A stretch of DNA of 64,000 nucleotides, taken from positions 124,001 to 188,000 of the forward strand of contig NZ_JARVRX010000001.1 of assembly GCF_030209435.1 (NCBI RefSeq). Reading direction: 5' to 3'. The translations under genes and the position numbers were made by a program. Every line of letters begins with the position of its first letter. Within the stretch, counting starts at the first letter, position 1. This document shows positions 47,671 through 56,175 of the stretch, in pieces. Source of the DNA: Mycolicibacterium sp. lyk4-40-TYG-92. GTDB lineage: Bacteria; Actinomycetota; Actinomycetes; Mycobacteriales; Mycobacteriaceae. The notes beneath the pieces are model-generated. The model saw only the letters and a program-made list of their open reading frames with translations. It was not told the DNA's origin and searched no databases.

Positions 47671-48457
47671 TGTAGCCACCGCTGACCGAGATCAGCTGTC
47701 CCGTAACTTGTTTGGCAGCCCTGGGTGAGGCGAAGAACAGCACCGCTCGCCCGACGTCGGCAGCGGTGGTGAGCTGCCGTGTCGGAGTGTCCTTGATCAT
47801 GAAGTCGATCTGGTTCTGGTTGAAGACCTTGTCCTGACCGACGGACCACAGACTGTCCGCGCCGACGGCGTCGGGACCGTCGGGGATGACCAGGCCGGGG
47901 CAGACGATGTTGGATCGGATGCCGTGCCGCCCGTGTTCGCGGGCGGTGGTGCGGGCCAGTGCCACCATTGCGGCCTTTGACGCGCCATAGACGCCCTGGC
48001 GGATCTGCCCGAACGCGGCGTCGCTCGCGATGAACACGATCGCGCCACCGCCGGCCTGCTTCATCGGCCCGATGGCGGCCTGCGTGGCGCCGATGGCGCT
48101 GAACAGGTTGATCTCGATGGTGCGCTGCCATTTGTCCCGGTCGGTGTCGGTGGCAACGAACCCGGGCACGCTCCACCCGGCATTGTTGACCAGCACATCG
48201 ATACCGTCCCAGGCGCGAAGCGCGGTTCCGATGGCGGCGTCTGCGCCTTCGGCCGTGGTCAGATCGCCGATTGCGACCTCGACTTCTGCCGCACCCATTT
48301 CCAGCGCTTCGCCGCGTACTTTCTCGGCCTGCGGCCCGTCGATATCGCTGATCACGATGCGGGCCCCCTCGGCCGCGAACTCGTGCACGATGCCGCGGCC
48401 GATGTTGGAGGCGCCACCGGTCACCACCACCCGTGCGTTGCCCAGTCCCAGATCCAT
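47660..48457 (-). CDS. short-chain dehydrogenase/reductase
   Basis: 265-residue classical SDR. The cofactor motif is GGASNIGRGI (about 15-24, one residue shifted from the usual TGxxxGxG), NNAGW about 93, catalytic Ser in FIASDAAFG and Tyr/Lys in VYGASKAAM. Ends VTGQLISVSGGYTMP, typical of this family. Divergent from the first gene of the big operon; the two share a promoter region with TTAAAT-like elements. It may oxidise a hydroxyl or cis-diol intermediate of the same pathway (inference). Confidence 0.87.
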   Translation of the reverse strand: MDLGLGNARVVVTGGASNIGRGIVHEFAAEGARIVISDIDGPQAEKVRGEALEMGAAEVEVAIGDLTTAEGADAAIGTALRAWDGIDVLVNNAGWSVPGFVATDTDRDKWQRTIEINLFSAIGATQAAIGPMKQAGGGAIVFIASDAAFGQIRQGVYGASKAAMVALARTTAREHGRHGIRSNIVCPGLVIPDGPDAVGADSLWSVGQDKVFNQNQIDFMIKDTPTRQLTTAADVGRAVLFFASPRAAKQVTGQLISVSGGYTMP

Positions 48458-48501
48458 GCCGCCTGCTCCTTGCTCGGTGGTTGATCAAACGCCGATCGCT
48501 G

Positions 48502-48543
48502 ATTTAACCTAGATTAGAAATTGTGATTAAATTTGTCCACAAT
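48502..48543. promoter_or_regulatory. divergent promoter/operator of the catabolic island
   Basis: AT-rich stretch in a GC-rich neighbourhood. ATTTAAC (48502-48508) and GATTAAATT (48525-48533) point in opposite directions, one toward each divergent gene, and ATTGTG-N12-CACAAT (48520-48543) is an inverted repeat. Similar elements recur at 62540-62624. A regulator site or -10 regions are both possible. Confidence 0.5.
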
Positions 48544-48557
48544 CACTGGGAGGTCGG

Positions 48558-49292
48558 ATGATGGTGCCGCTGCTCGACGGCAGGGTCGCAGTCGTAACCG
48601 GCGCGGGCCAGGGGATCGGTGCGGAGATTGCCCGGGTGTTGACGGCACACGGCGCGCGCGTGGTGATCGCCGATCTGAATGGCGGCGCGGCCGAAACGGT
48701 TGCGGCCGAACTCGGCACCTCCGGTGTGGCGTGCGATGTCACGTCCGAAGACGACGTCCGTGCCCTGGTGGCCGGCACGGTGCGGGACCATGGCCGTCTC
48801 GATCTCTTCGTCAACAACGCCGGCATCACCAGGGACGCCTCGCTGAAGAAGATGTCCGTCGCTGATTTCGACGCCGTCGTAACCGTCCATCTCCGGGGTA
48901 CCTGGCTCGGTGTGCGGGAGGCGTCAGCGGTGATGCGCGAACAGAAAGCCGGCAGCATCGTCAACATCTCCTCGCTGTCAGGCAAGTCCGGAAATCCCGG
49001 TCAGACCAACTACAGCGCCGCGAAGGCGGGGATGGTCGGCCTGACCAAAGCCGCGGCCAAAGAACTGGCCCACCACAACGTGCGAGTCAACGCGGTCCAG
49101 CCAGGTCTGATCCGCACGGCGATGACTGCGGCGATGCCGGCCGAGGTCTTTGCCGAACGCGAGGCTGCCGTGCCGATGAAGAGGGCCGGTGAGCCTGCCG
49201 AAGTCGCCGGCGCAGTGGTCTTTCTGGCATCCGAGCTGTCCAGCTACGTCACCGGCACGGTCATCGAGGTCGGCGGCGGGAGGTACATGTGA
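48558..49292 (+). CDS. short-chain dehydrogenase/reductase (FabG-like)
   Basis: 244-residue classical SDR and first gene of the thirteen-gene operon. The cofactor motif TGAGQGIG (about 14-21), NNAGIT (about 92-97), catalytic Ser in NISSLSGKSG and YSAAK (Tyr/Lys) are all present. The C-terminus ends GGGRYM. Likely reaction: oxidation of a 3-hydroxyacyl-CoA or of the cis-dihydrodiol made by the Rieske enzyme encoded downstream. Its stop overlaps the next start (GTGA). Confidence 0.88.
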   Translation: MMVPLLDGRVAVVTGAGQGIGAEIARVLTAHGARVVIADLNGGAAETVAAELGTSGVACDVTSEDDVRALVAGTVRDHGRLDLFVNNAGITRDASLKKMSVADFDAVVTVHLRGTWLGVREASAVMREQKAGSIVNISSLSGKSGNPGQTNYSAAKAGMVGLTKAAAKELAHHNVRVNAVQPGLIRTAMTAAMPAEVFAEREAAVPMKRAGEPAEVAGAVVFLASELSSYVTGTVIEVGGGRYM

Positions 49293-50065
49293 GTCCCGAA
49301 TATGTGGTGGCAACGCGCATCGACGGAGGTATCGGGCGAATCACCCTGAACCGGCCGGAGCGGATGAACGCCGTCACCGTCGCGCTGGCGACCGAATTGG
49401 CCGCGGCGTTGCGGACTCTCGGCGCACGCCAGGATGTCAACGTCATCGTGCTGCGCGGCGCTGGCGGAACATTCTGCGCCGGTGGCGATTTCGATGAAGT
49501 CGAGAGGCTGCGCGCGGAGGGACCCGCGGCGCTGAAGGTCCTGTTCACCGAGTTCCGGCGGGCCTGCGACACGATTGCCGAGGTCGACGTCCCCGTCGTC
49601 GCCGCGGTCGACGGCATCGCTGCCGCCGGCGGTTTCGAGCTCATGCAGGCCGCAGACATCGTCCTGGTCAGTGACACCGCCCGAATCAGTGACAACCACA
49701 TCCGCTTCGGCATGATCCCCGGTGGCGGTAGCACCGCCCGGTTGCCACGGCTCATCGGTCGCCAGCAGGCGATGGCCGCGCTGCTGTCCGGTGATCGATG
49801 GTCCGGATGCGATGCGGTGGCCCGTGGCCTGGCCTACCGGTCCTACCCGCCAACGGATTTCGATGACGAGGTCGAAGCCTTTGTCCGCGAACTGGCGGGG
49901 CGCAGTAGACAGGCCGTCATCACGATCAAACGGCTCGTCGGCGCCGGGCTACGAGGCTCACTTGATGCCGCGCTGACGCAGGAGATCGATGCCGTGGTGC
50001 GGCACATCATCGGCAATGGCGCAGCTAGTGCTGCGGCATTCGAATCCAGAGAGGTCAGGTCATGA
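49289..50065 (+). CDS. crotonase-superfamily protein (enoyl-CoA hydratase-like) 1
   Basis: 258-residue crotonase-fold protein. The oxyanion-hole segments GTFCAGGDF and AAAGGFELMQAADI are present. Of the two hydratase glutamates, the first (GGFEL) is kept, but the second position is His (SDNHIRFGMIPGGG), so it may be an isomerase, hydrolase or atypical hydratase. GTG start overlapping the SDR stop by 4 bases; its own stop overlaps the next start by 4. Acts on CoA thioesters by family. Confidence 0.85.
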   Translation: MSPEYVVATRIDGGIGRITLNRPERMNAVTVALATELAAALRTLGARQDVNVIVLRGAGGTFCAGGDFDEVERLRAEGPAALKVLFTEFRRACDTIAEVDVPVVAAVDGIAAAGGFELMQAADIVLVSDTARISDNHIRFGMIPGGGSTARLPRLIGRQQAMAALLSGDRWSGCDAVARGLAYRSYPPTDFDDEVEAFVRELAGRSRQAVITIKRLVGAGLRGSLDAALTQEIDAVVRHIIGNGAASAAAFESREVRS

Positions 50066-50865
50066 CGATCGGTATCGATGCTCCCGTACTGCTCGACGTC
50101 GACGACGCCGGCGTCGCGCAGCTTCGGCTCAACCGGCCGGACACCTCCAACGGGCTGGACGTCGAGATGCTCAAGGCGCTGCACGACGGCATCCTGCGGT
50201 GCCACGCCGATCCGCGGGTGCGGGTGGTGCGGCTGTCGGGTGCCGGACGGCATTTCTGCGCGGGCGGTGACGTCAAGACATTCGAGTCAAAGGGCGCCGA
50301 CCTGCCCGACTACCTGCGGGAAGCCACGGCCTGGCTGCAGTTGGCGGCCGCGGCCCTGATCCAGTTGAAAGCGCCGGTGATCACCTCCGTGCAGGGTTTT
50401 GCCGCCGGCGGGGGCGGGCTCGGGCTGGTGTGTGCCTCCGACATTGTGGTCGCCGCGCGCTCTGCGAAGTTCTTCTCCGGCGCCGTGCGCGTCGGTATGG
50501 CACCCGACGGCGGATCCTCGGTGACGCTCACGCAGTTGGTGGGTCTGCGCCACGCCCTGCGCATCCTGTTGACCAATCCGACGCTGACGGCCGACGAGGC
50601 CGCGAACATCGGATTGATCACCGAGGTGGTCGACGACGAGTCGCTGGCCGAACGCGCCGATGAGATCGCCGGTCAACTCGTTGCGCTTCCGGCGCAGGCT
50701 CTTTCGTCCACCAAGCGCCTGGTGTGGTCGGGGCTCGGCGCACCTGTCGAGGCACGGCTGGCCGAGGAGGCCCGCACCGTCTCCGAGTTGTCCGGTACTG
50801 CCGACGCGTTGGAAGGCCTGCGGGCCGTCATGGAACGCCGGACCCCGAGGTTCACCGGAAAATGA
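50062..50865 (+). CDS. crotonase-superfamily protein 2
   Basis: 267-residue crotonase-fold protein. HFCAGGDVKTFE and AAGGGLGLVCASDIVVAA form the CoA/oxyanion pocket. Both hydratase glutamates are replaced (Gly and Ala), but an Asp is present in VGMAPDGGSS, the place used by PaaG-type isomerases and 4-chlorobenzoyl-CoA dehalogenase. An isomerase or ring-modifying role on a CoA thioester is therefore more likely than simple hydration. Coupled by ATGA to both neighbours. Confidence 0.85.
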   Translation: MTIGIDAPVLLDVDDAGVAQLRLNRPDTSNGLDVEMLKALHDGILRCHADPRVRVVRLSGAGRHFCAGGDVKTFESKGADLPDYLREATAWLQLAAAALIQLKAPVITSVQGFAAGGGGLGLVCASDIVVAARSAKFFSGAVRVGMAPDGGSSVTLTQLVGLRHALRILLTNPTLTADEAANIGLITEVVDDESLAERADEIAGQLVALPAQALSSTKRLVWSGLGAPVEARLAEEARTVSELSGTADALEGLRAVMERRTPRFTGK

Positions 50866-51647
50866 CGGTACTGATCACCGACGACGGCGCGGTCCGGATT
50901 CTCACGCTGAACCGGCCCGAGGTACGCAACGCCATCGACATTCCGCTGCGGCTCGCTCTGCGGGAAGCGCTGGAGGAGGCCGACGGTGACTCGGCGGTCC
51001 GGGCGATCGTGCTGACCGGTGCGGGTCCGGTGTTCTGCTCCGGCGGGGACATCTCGACCATGCAGCGCATGGAGCCGAATGTCGCACTGGCGCGAGCGCG
51101 GTTGGCGCAGGCCGTCATTCGAGCCATCTGGGTCACGCCCAAGCCGGTGCTGGCCGCCGTCGAAGGCGCCGCATACGGCGCCGGTGTCGCACTTGCTGCA
51201 GCCTGCGACCGCGTCGTGGCGGGCGCTGACGCCCGGTTCGCCACCACATTCACCAACGTCGGACTCGCCGCGGACATGGGCACCTTCGTGTCACTGCCGC
51301 GCCGCATCGGCATCCCGCGGACGCGACAGATGTTGACCATGGGAACCCCGGTGAGCGCGGAGCAAGCCCAGGCCTGGGGCCTCGCCGACGCCGTCGTCGA
51401 GCCCGGCACGGTGCTGGAGGCCACGCTCATCGATGCGAGGCGACTGGCCGAGGGGCCCGCCGAGGCGCTCGGCGTCATCAAGGAAATGTTGATGGAAGCG
51501 CCGGGGCTGCACCCGTTGGATGCCCTCGATCAGGAGGCCGCCCATCAGGCCCGGCTGTTCGACAGCGACGACTTCGCCGAAGGCATCTCCGCCTTCCGGG
51601 AGAAGCGCCGTCCCGTATTCGGAGGAACTCTAGGAGCACGCCCATGA
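50862..51647 (+). CDS. crotonase-superfamily protein 3
   Basis: 261-residue crotonase-fold protein from the ATG at 50862 (MTVLITDDGAVRIL). VFCSGGDISTMQ and AYGAGVALAAACDRVVA form the pocket. The two hydratase glutamate positions are Ala and Phe, while an Asp is kept in VGLAADMGTF, again the isomerase/dehalogenase-type residue. It differs clearly from crotonase 2, so they are not a recent duplication. Coupled to neighbours by 4-base overlaps; directly precedes the Rieske alpha subunit. Confidence 0.85.
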   Translation: MTVLITDDGAVRILTLNRPEVRNAIDIPLRLALREALEEADGDSAVRAIVLTGAGPVFCSGGDISTMQRMEPNVALARARLAQAVIRAIWVTPKPVLAAVEGAAYGAGVALAAACDRVVAGADARFATTFTNVGLAADMGTFVSLPRRIGIPRTRQMLTMGTPVSAEQAQAWGLADAVVEPGTVLEATLIDARRLAEGPAEALGVIKEMLMEAPGLHPLDALDQEAAHQARLFDSDDFAEGISAFREKRRPVFGGTLGARP

Positions 51648-52894
51648 CATCGGTCATCGGAAGCCGGTACGACCACTTGATCCACCGCGACCGGGTCCAT
51701 GGGTCGCTTTACACGGATCCCTCGATCTTCGCCGAGGAGCTGGAGAAAATCTGGTATCGCACTTGGGTCTTCGTCGGACACGAAAGCGAGGTCGCCCAAC
51801 CCAACGACTACGTCCGCAAGAAGCTCGGGCTGCAGGACGTCATCATGACCCGGGACCGCGAGGGCCAGATCCACCTGTTGCTCAACCGGTGCGCCCATCG
51901 CGGCAACCAGGTCTGCGATGACGCCAAGGGCAACTCCGGCACGTTCCGTTGCCCGTACCACGGCTGGACGTTCCGCAATACCGGTGAGCTGATCGGGTTC
52001 CCGTTCTTCAAGGGCTACGGAGAACGGAAGCTCGACCTGGCCATGGGCCGGGTGCCGCGGGTGGACTCCTACGGCGGATTCGTCTTCGGCAGCTTCGCCG
52101 CCGACGGTCCCAGCCTCATCGAGCATCTGGGCGACGCGGCCGGCGAGATCGACCGGCTGACCCGGCTGTCCCCGGAAGGCCGGGTCGAGCTCACCGCCGG
52201 ATGGTTGCAGCACACGTCGCTGGCGAACTGGAAGCTGTTGGCGGAGAACGAGACCGACGGCTACCACCCGCAGTTCGTGCACGGCTCGATCTTCGGCGTC
52301 ACGGGTAGCACCATCGGACCGCTCTACAGCGATTCCTCGACGGCCGTCACCCGGGACCTCGGTAACGGTCACAGCGAAAACGATCTGCGTCCCGAGTTCC
52401 GCAAATTCGGTGAGCCCATGCGGTGGTTCGGCACCACCGAGTCGCGGGTTCCCGACTATGTCGCCGCCATCAGGGCCCGACACGGCGCGGACGCCGAACA
52501 GATCCTCATCGAGGGTGGCCCGCACGTGATGATCTTCCCGAACCTGTTCATCGCCGAGATTCAGGTGTTCAACATCCAGCCGGTATCGGTTGGGGAATGC
52601 GTCCAATACTCCACCGCGGTGCAATTGGCCGGGGCGCCGGAACTCAACCAGCGCATGGTCTCCCAGTGCGTCGGATCGGTCGGACCGGCCGGCATGCTGC
52701 TGGCCGACGACACCGAGATGTACGAACGCAACCAACAGGGCCTGGCGGCGCTGAACCCGGAATGGCTGGACGTCCGGCGCGGCATCCACCGCGAAACCGT
52801 CGACGAGAAGGGCCATCCCGTCGGCAGCGCCACCGACGAAACCGGTATGCGCGGGTTCTGGTCGCACTACAAGACCCTGATGGAGACACCATGA
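51644..52894 (+). CDS. Rieske aromatic-ring-hydroxylating dioxygenase, alpha subunit
   Basis: 416-residue catalytic subunit that inserts O2 into a ring, giving a cis-dihydrodiol. Rieske [2Fe-2S] ligands Cys83-x-His85 and Cys103-x2-His106 (CAHRG...CPYHGW). Mononuclear iron ligands His208 and His213 in NETDGYHPQFVH with bridging Asp205, and Asp355 or 356 (ADDTEMYE) as the third ligand. These positions equal those of naphthalene dioxygenase. The paired beta subunit gene follows with a 4-base overlap, so it is the alpha3-beta3 type. No ferredoxin or reductase lies beside it. The substrate is not predictable by eye. Confidence 0.93.
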   Translation: MTSVIGSRYDHLIHRDRVHGSLYTDPSIFAEELEKIWYRTWVFVGHESEVAQPNDYVRKKLGLQDVIMTRDREGQIHLLLNRCAHRGNQVCDDAKGNSGTFRCPYHGWTFRNTGELIGFPFFKGYGERKLDLAMGRVPRVDSYGGFVFGSFAADGPSLIEHLGDAAGEIDRLTRLSPEGRVELTAGWLQHTSLANWKLLAENETDGYHPQFVHGSIFGVTGSTIGPLYSDSSTAVTRDLGNGHSENDLRPEFRKFGEPMRWFGTTESRVPDYVAAIRARHGADAEQILIEGGPHVMIFPNLFIAEIQVFNIQPVSVGECVQYSTAVQLAGAPELNQRMVSQCVGSVGPAGMLLADDTEMYERNQQGLAALNPEWLDVRRGIHRETVDEKGHPVGSATDETGMRGFWSHYKTLMETP

Positions 52895-53418
52895 CCACCG
52901 CATTGAGCGACGAACTCGTCGCTGTACCAGAGGGATTCGACCGCGATGAGGTCGAGCAGTTCCTGTACCGGGAGGCCCGCCTCGCCGACGAGAGCGACTA
53001 CGACGCCTGGGAGGCGTTGTGGACCGACGATGCGCTGTACTGGGTGCCCGCCGGTGGGGCCGACATCGACCCCGTCCGGCAGATGTCGATCATCTATGAC
53101 AACCGCAGCCGAATCTCGACGCGGCTCAAGCAGCTGCGCACCGGCCGCCGGTATGCGCAGGCACCACGGTCGCACCTGCGCCGGCTCATCTCCAACATCG
53201 AGTTCCTCGGCGGGCGCCCCAACTCGGCCGGCGGTGTCGATCTGGAGCTCGGCGCGAACTTCCTGGCGCTCGAATCGCGGGCCCGTGGCAACGAACTATG
53301 GGGCGGGCGAATCACTTATCGATTGCGTCGCGACGGTGCCGAGCTGCACTTGGCGTACAAGAAGGTGGTCCTCGTCGACAACGAAAAGGCCATCCCGACC
53401 ATGAGCTTCCTGATTTGA
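52891..53418 (+). CDS. ring-hydroxylating dioxygenase, beta subunit
   Basis: 175-residue structural subunit of the dioxygenase (NTF2-like cone). EVEQFLYREARLADESDYDAWEALWTDDALYWVPAGG is the typical beginning and SNIEFLGG with YKKVVLVDNEKAIPTMSFLI the typical end of the family. ATG overlaps the alpha stop by 4 bases, ensuring equal production. Its presence shows that this is a two-subunit dioxygenase rather than a KshA-type homotrimer. Confidence 0.92.
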   Translation: MTTALSDELVAVPEGFDRDEVEQFLYREARLADESDYDAWEALWTDDALYWVPAGGADIDPVRQMSIIYDNRSRISTRLKQLRTGRRYAQAPRSHLRRLISNIEFLGGRPNSAGGVDLELGANFLALESRARGNELWGGRITYRLRRDGAELHLAYKKVVLVDNEKAIPTMSFLI

Positions 53419-53426
53419 GGCCCGAC

Positions 53427-53660
53427 ATGGGAATTCATTTCGATCCGACACACGGTCCGGTTGTCGGCAGTGAATTTGCCGAGGTGGCGGTGGCTTTCGA
53501 TGTGCAGGGTAACTCGCCGCGGCTGCGTCTGGAGGACATGCGCACGGGCCGGGTGCGGTTCCTCGACGCGCTGGAACTGGAAACCATCACCTGGCTTCCC
53601 GACGAGCGGCTCAGCAGTCTCCTCGATCCGTCCGCGGACCGATGGCGGGGCGAATCATGA
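53427..53660 (+). CDS. 77-residue protein of unknown function
   Basis: Small cytosolic protein (MGIHFDPTHGPVVGSEFAEV...) with no recognised family, acidic overall, predicted mixed alpha/beta. It lies 8 bases after the beta subunit and its stop overlaps the thiolase start (ATGA), so it is embedded in the operon and surely translated. No cysteine or histidine cluster, hence not a ferredoxin. It could be an assembly or regulatory partner of the dioxygenase; this is a guess from position. Confidence 0.75.
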   Translation: MGIHFDPTHGPVVGSEFAEVAVAFDVQGNSPRLRLEDMRTGRVRFLDALELETITWLPDERLSSLLDPSADRWRGES

Positions 53661-54865
53661 GGCGGGCCGCGATCGTCGCGCCGCTGCGCACCGCGGTGGG
53701 TGCATTCGGTGGTGCACTGCGGCCTTTGCGTGCAGAGGATTTGGCCGCGCAGGTCGTCAAAGCCGTGGTCGCGCGCAGCGCCGTTGACCCCGACCGCATC
53801 GAGGACGTGGTGTTCGCGCAGTCGTACGCCAACTCCGAGGCACCGTGCATCGGACGCTGGGTGGCCCTGCACGCCGGGCTGCCCGTTACGGTGCCCGGGC
53901 TGCAGATCGACCGCCGGTGCGGCGGTGGCCTGCAGGCCGTGATCACGGCGGCGATGACGGTACAGACCGGGGCCGCCGATGTGGTGCTGGCCGGTGGCGT
54001 CGAGTCGATGAGCAATATCGAGCACTACACCACCACCGCCCGCTGGGGTGCGCGGGCCGGTAACCAGACCCTCTATGACCGGCTCGATCGCGGCCGCGAG
54101 ATGTCGCAGCCGGCATGGCGATTCGGCGCCATCAGCGGAATGATCGAGACTGCGGAGAACCTGGCGGCCGACTACGGGATCGGTCGCGACGAGGCCGATG
54201 CCTTCGCGGCGCGGAGTCATCAGCGGGCGGCCGCGGCGCAGGAATCCGGTCTGTTCGCCGACGAGATCATCCCCGTCGACGTACCCCAACGCCGCGGTGC
54301 GGCAGTGCGTTTCGACCGCGACGAAGGGATACGCGCGAACAGCACCGCCGAGAGCTTGGCCGCCTTGCGGACCATCGTGCCGGGCGGCACCGTGACCGCC
54401 GGCAATTCGAGCCAGCAGAACGACGCCGCCGCCGCATGCCTGGTGGTTGCCGAGGACCGACTGGACGACCTCGGTCTGGAACCCATCGGATACCTGGAAG
54501 GGTGGGCGGCGTACGGCTGCGAGCCTTCTCGCATGGGTATCGGGCCGGTCGGCGCCGTGGAGAAGCTCTTCAGCAGAACAGGATTGACGTTCGACGAGCT
54601 GAGCCTCATCGAGATCAACGAGGCATTTGCGGTCCAGGTGCTCGCCGTGCTGTCCGGGTGGGGCGTCAAACTCGCCGATGTCGACGACCGCCTCAACGTC
54701 AACGGCTCCGGCATCTCGCTGGGGCATCCGATCGGCGCGACCGGTGTCCGGATTCTCACCACGATGCTGCACGAATTGCGTCGGCGCGGTGGCGGTCTGG
54801 CGCTGGAGACCATGTGCATCGGTGGCGGGCAGGGCATCGCCGCGGTGTTCCGGGGCGCATCATGA
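53657..54865 (+). CDS. thiolase (acetyl-CoA acyltransferase)
   Basis: 402-residue type II thiolase for beta-ketoacyl-CoA cleavage. Catalytic Cys88 (IDRRCGGGLQAV), NEAFAVQ, His357 in GISLGHPIGATG and Cys387 in ETMCIGGGQG are all in place, so it should be active. ATG 53657 overlaps the preceding stop; an in-frame ATG at 53642 is less likely. Likely cleaves a short or branched side-chain or ring-derived 3-ketoacyl-CoA in this pathway. Confidence 0.92.
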   Translation: MRRAAIVAPLRTAVGAFGGALRPLRAEDLAAQVVKAVVARSAVDPDRIEDVVFAQSYANSEAPCIGRWVALHAGLPVTVPGLQIDRRCGGGLQAVITAAMTVQTGAADVVLAGGVESMSNIEHYTTTARWGARAGNQTLYDRLDRGREMSQPAWRFGAISGMIETAENLAADYGIGRDEADAFAARSHQRAAAAQESGLFADEIIPVDVPQRRGAAVRFDRDEGIRANSTAESLAALRTIVPGGTVTAGNSSQQNDAAAACLVVAEDRLDDLGLEPIGYLEGWAAYGCEPSRMGIGPVGAVEKLFSRTGLTFDELSLIEINEAFAVQVLAVLSGWGVKLADVDDRLNVNGSGISLGHPIGATGVRILTTMLHELRRRGGGLALETMCIGGGQGIAAVFRGAS

Positions 54866-56175
54866 CCGGCCTGCTCGGCTACGCGGCGTATGTACCCAGA
54901 CATCGGCTGGGGAAACGGGTGGTCGCCGGCTATGACGAGGACTCGACCACCATGGCCGTTGCGGCCACCGCCGCGGCCCTGCATGGAACCGGCGCGCCGG
55001 CACTGTATTTCGCGACCAGTACCCCGGCATATGCCGACAAGACGAATGCGACGTCCGTCCATGCCGCTCTGGGCCTGCCAGATACCGCGGTCGCGGCCGA
55101 TCTGTGCGGCACCGGCCGCAGCGCCTTCGCCGCGATGACGTTGGCCGCGCAGACCGGCGGTGTGGCCGTGGCCGCCGATGTGCGGGTCGGCCGGCCCGGT
55201 TCACCTGACGAGAAACTCGGCGGTGACGGTGCGGCGGCGCTGGTGTTCGGTGACGGCCCGGTGATCGCCGATGTCCTGGCCCGCGCGTCGCGTACCGAGG
55301 AATTCCTCGACCGGTGGCGGGCCTCCGGCGCGGTGACCGGTCAGCAGTGGGAGGAACGCTTCGGCTTCGAGCGGTACAGCCGGCTCGTCCGCGCCGCCGC
55401 GGCCGACGCACAGGACGCCGCCGGGGTGGCCGACGCCGACCACGTCGTCCTGGCGTGTCCCAACGCCGCCGTCACCAAGCGCGCCGGTGCCCTGGTGAAA
55501 GGCCAGAAGTCGGTGCAGGTTTCACCGATCGGGTTCAGCGGCAGCGCCGACGCGATGATGGCGTTGTGTGCTGTCCTCGATACGGCCGATGCGGGGGACA
55601 GCATCCTGGTGCTCTCGGCCACCGACGGCTGCGACGCGCTGGTCCTGCGCGCGACAGCACAGCTGGCACGTAGGCGGCAGGGCAAACCGCTGGCGGGACA
55701 ACTCACCGGCGGCCTGCCGGTGACACCGTTGCCCTATCTGTCGTGGCGCGGACTCGTCGAGCTGGAACCACCCCGGCGGCCAGAACCCGACCGGGTGGGC
55801 GCGCCGCCGGCGTCGCGATCTGCGTCGTGGAAATTCGGTCTGACCGGAACCCGCTGCGATGACTGCGGTTTCGTGCACCTTCCGCCGTCCAGGGTATGCC
55901 GGGGATGCGGCGCCACCGACCGGATGAGTCCGGCGCCGGTCGCCGGCCTGACCGGAACCGTGGCCACCTTCACCGTCGACCGCCTGGCGTACTCACCGTC
56001 ACCGCCCATGGTGCAGGCGGTGGTGGACGTCGACGGTGGTGGGCGCTTCACCGTCGAGATCGCCGACGCCGAACCAGACCGGCTGCAGGTCGGCGCCCGG
56101 GTGCGGTTCAGCTTCCGGCGTCTCTTCACCGCCGGCGGCATCCACGACTACTTCTGGAAAGCGGTGTTGATCTGA
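54862..56175 (+). CDS. HMG-CoA-synthase-like domain fused to DUF35 (zinc ribbon + OB fold)
   Basis: 437-residue two-domain protein. Residues 1-310 form a thiolase-fold ketoacyl/HMG-CoA-synthase-like domain with a candidate nucleophile Cys82 (ADLCGTGRSAF). Residues about 320-437 form a DUF35 module: zinc ribbon Cys332-x2-Cys335-x10-Cys346-x2-Cys349 and an OB fold (GTVATFTVDRL...). DUF35 proteins pair with SCPx-type thiolases in aldolase-like cleavage, and an SCPx-type thiolase gene follows with a 1-base TGATG overlap. Start ATG 54862, overlapping the thiolase stop. Confidence 0.88.
   Translation: MTGLLGYAAYVPRHRLGKRVVAGYDEDSTTMAVAATAAALHGTGAPALYFATSTPAYADKTNATSVHAALGLPDTAVAADLCGTGRSAFAAMTLAAQTGGVAVAADVRVGRPGSPDEKLGGDGAAALVFGDGPVIADVLARASRTEEFLDRWRASGAVTGQQWEERFGFERYSRLVRAAAADAQDAAGVADADHVVLACPNAAVTKRAGALVKGQKSVQVSPIGFSGSADAMMALCAVLDTADAGDSILVLSATDGCDALVLRATAQLARRRQGKPLAGQLTGGLPVTPLPYLSWRGLVELEPPRRPEPDRVGAPPASRSASWKFGLTGTRCDDCGFVHLPPSRVCRGCGATDRMSPAPVAGLTGTVATFTVDRLAYSPSPPMVQAVVDVDGGGRFTVEIADAEPDRLQVGARVRFSFRRLFTAGGIHDYFWKAVLI

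Noticed and set aside
54115..56175. A start for the HMGCS-like/DUF35 protein far upstream inside the thiolase gene
   Set aside because: The upstream part is out of frame with the thiolase and low complexity; ATG 54862 overlaps the thiolase stop as in the rest of the operon.
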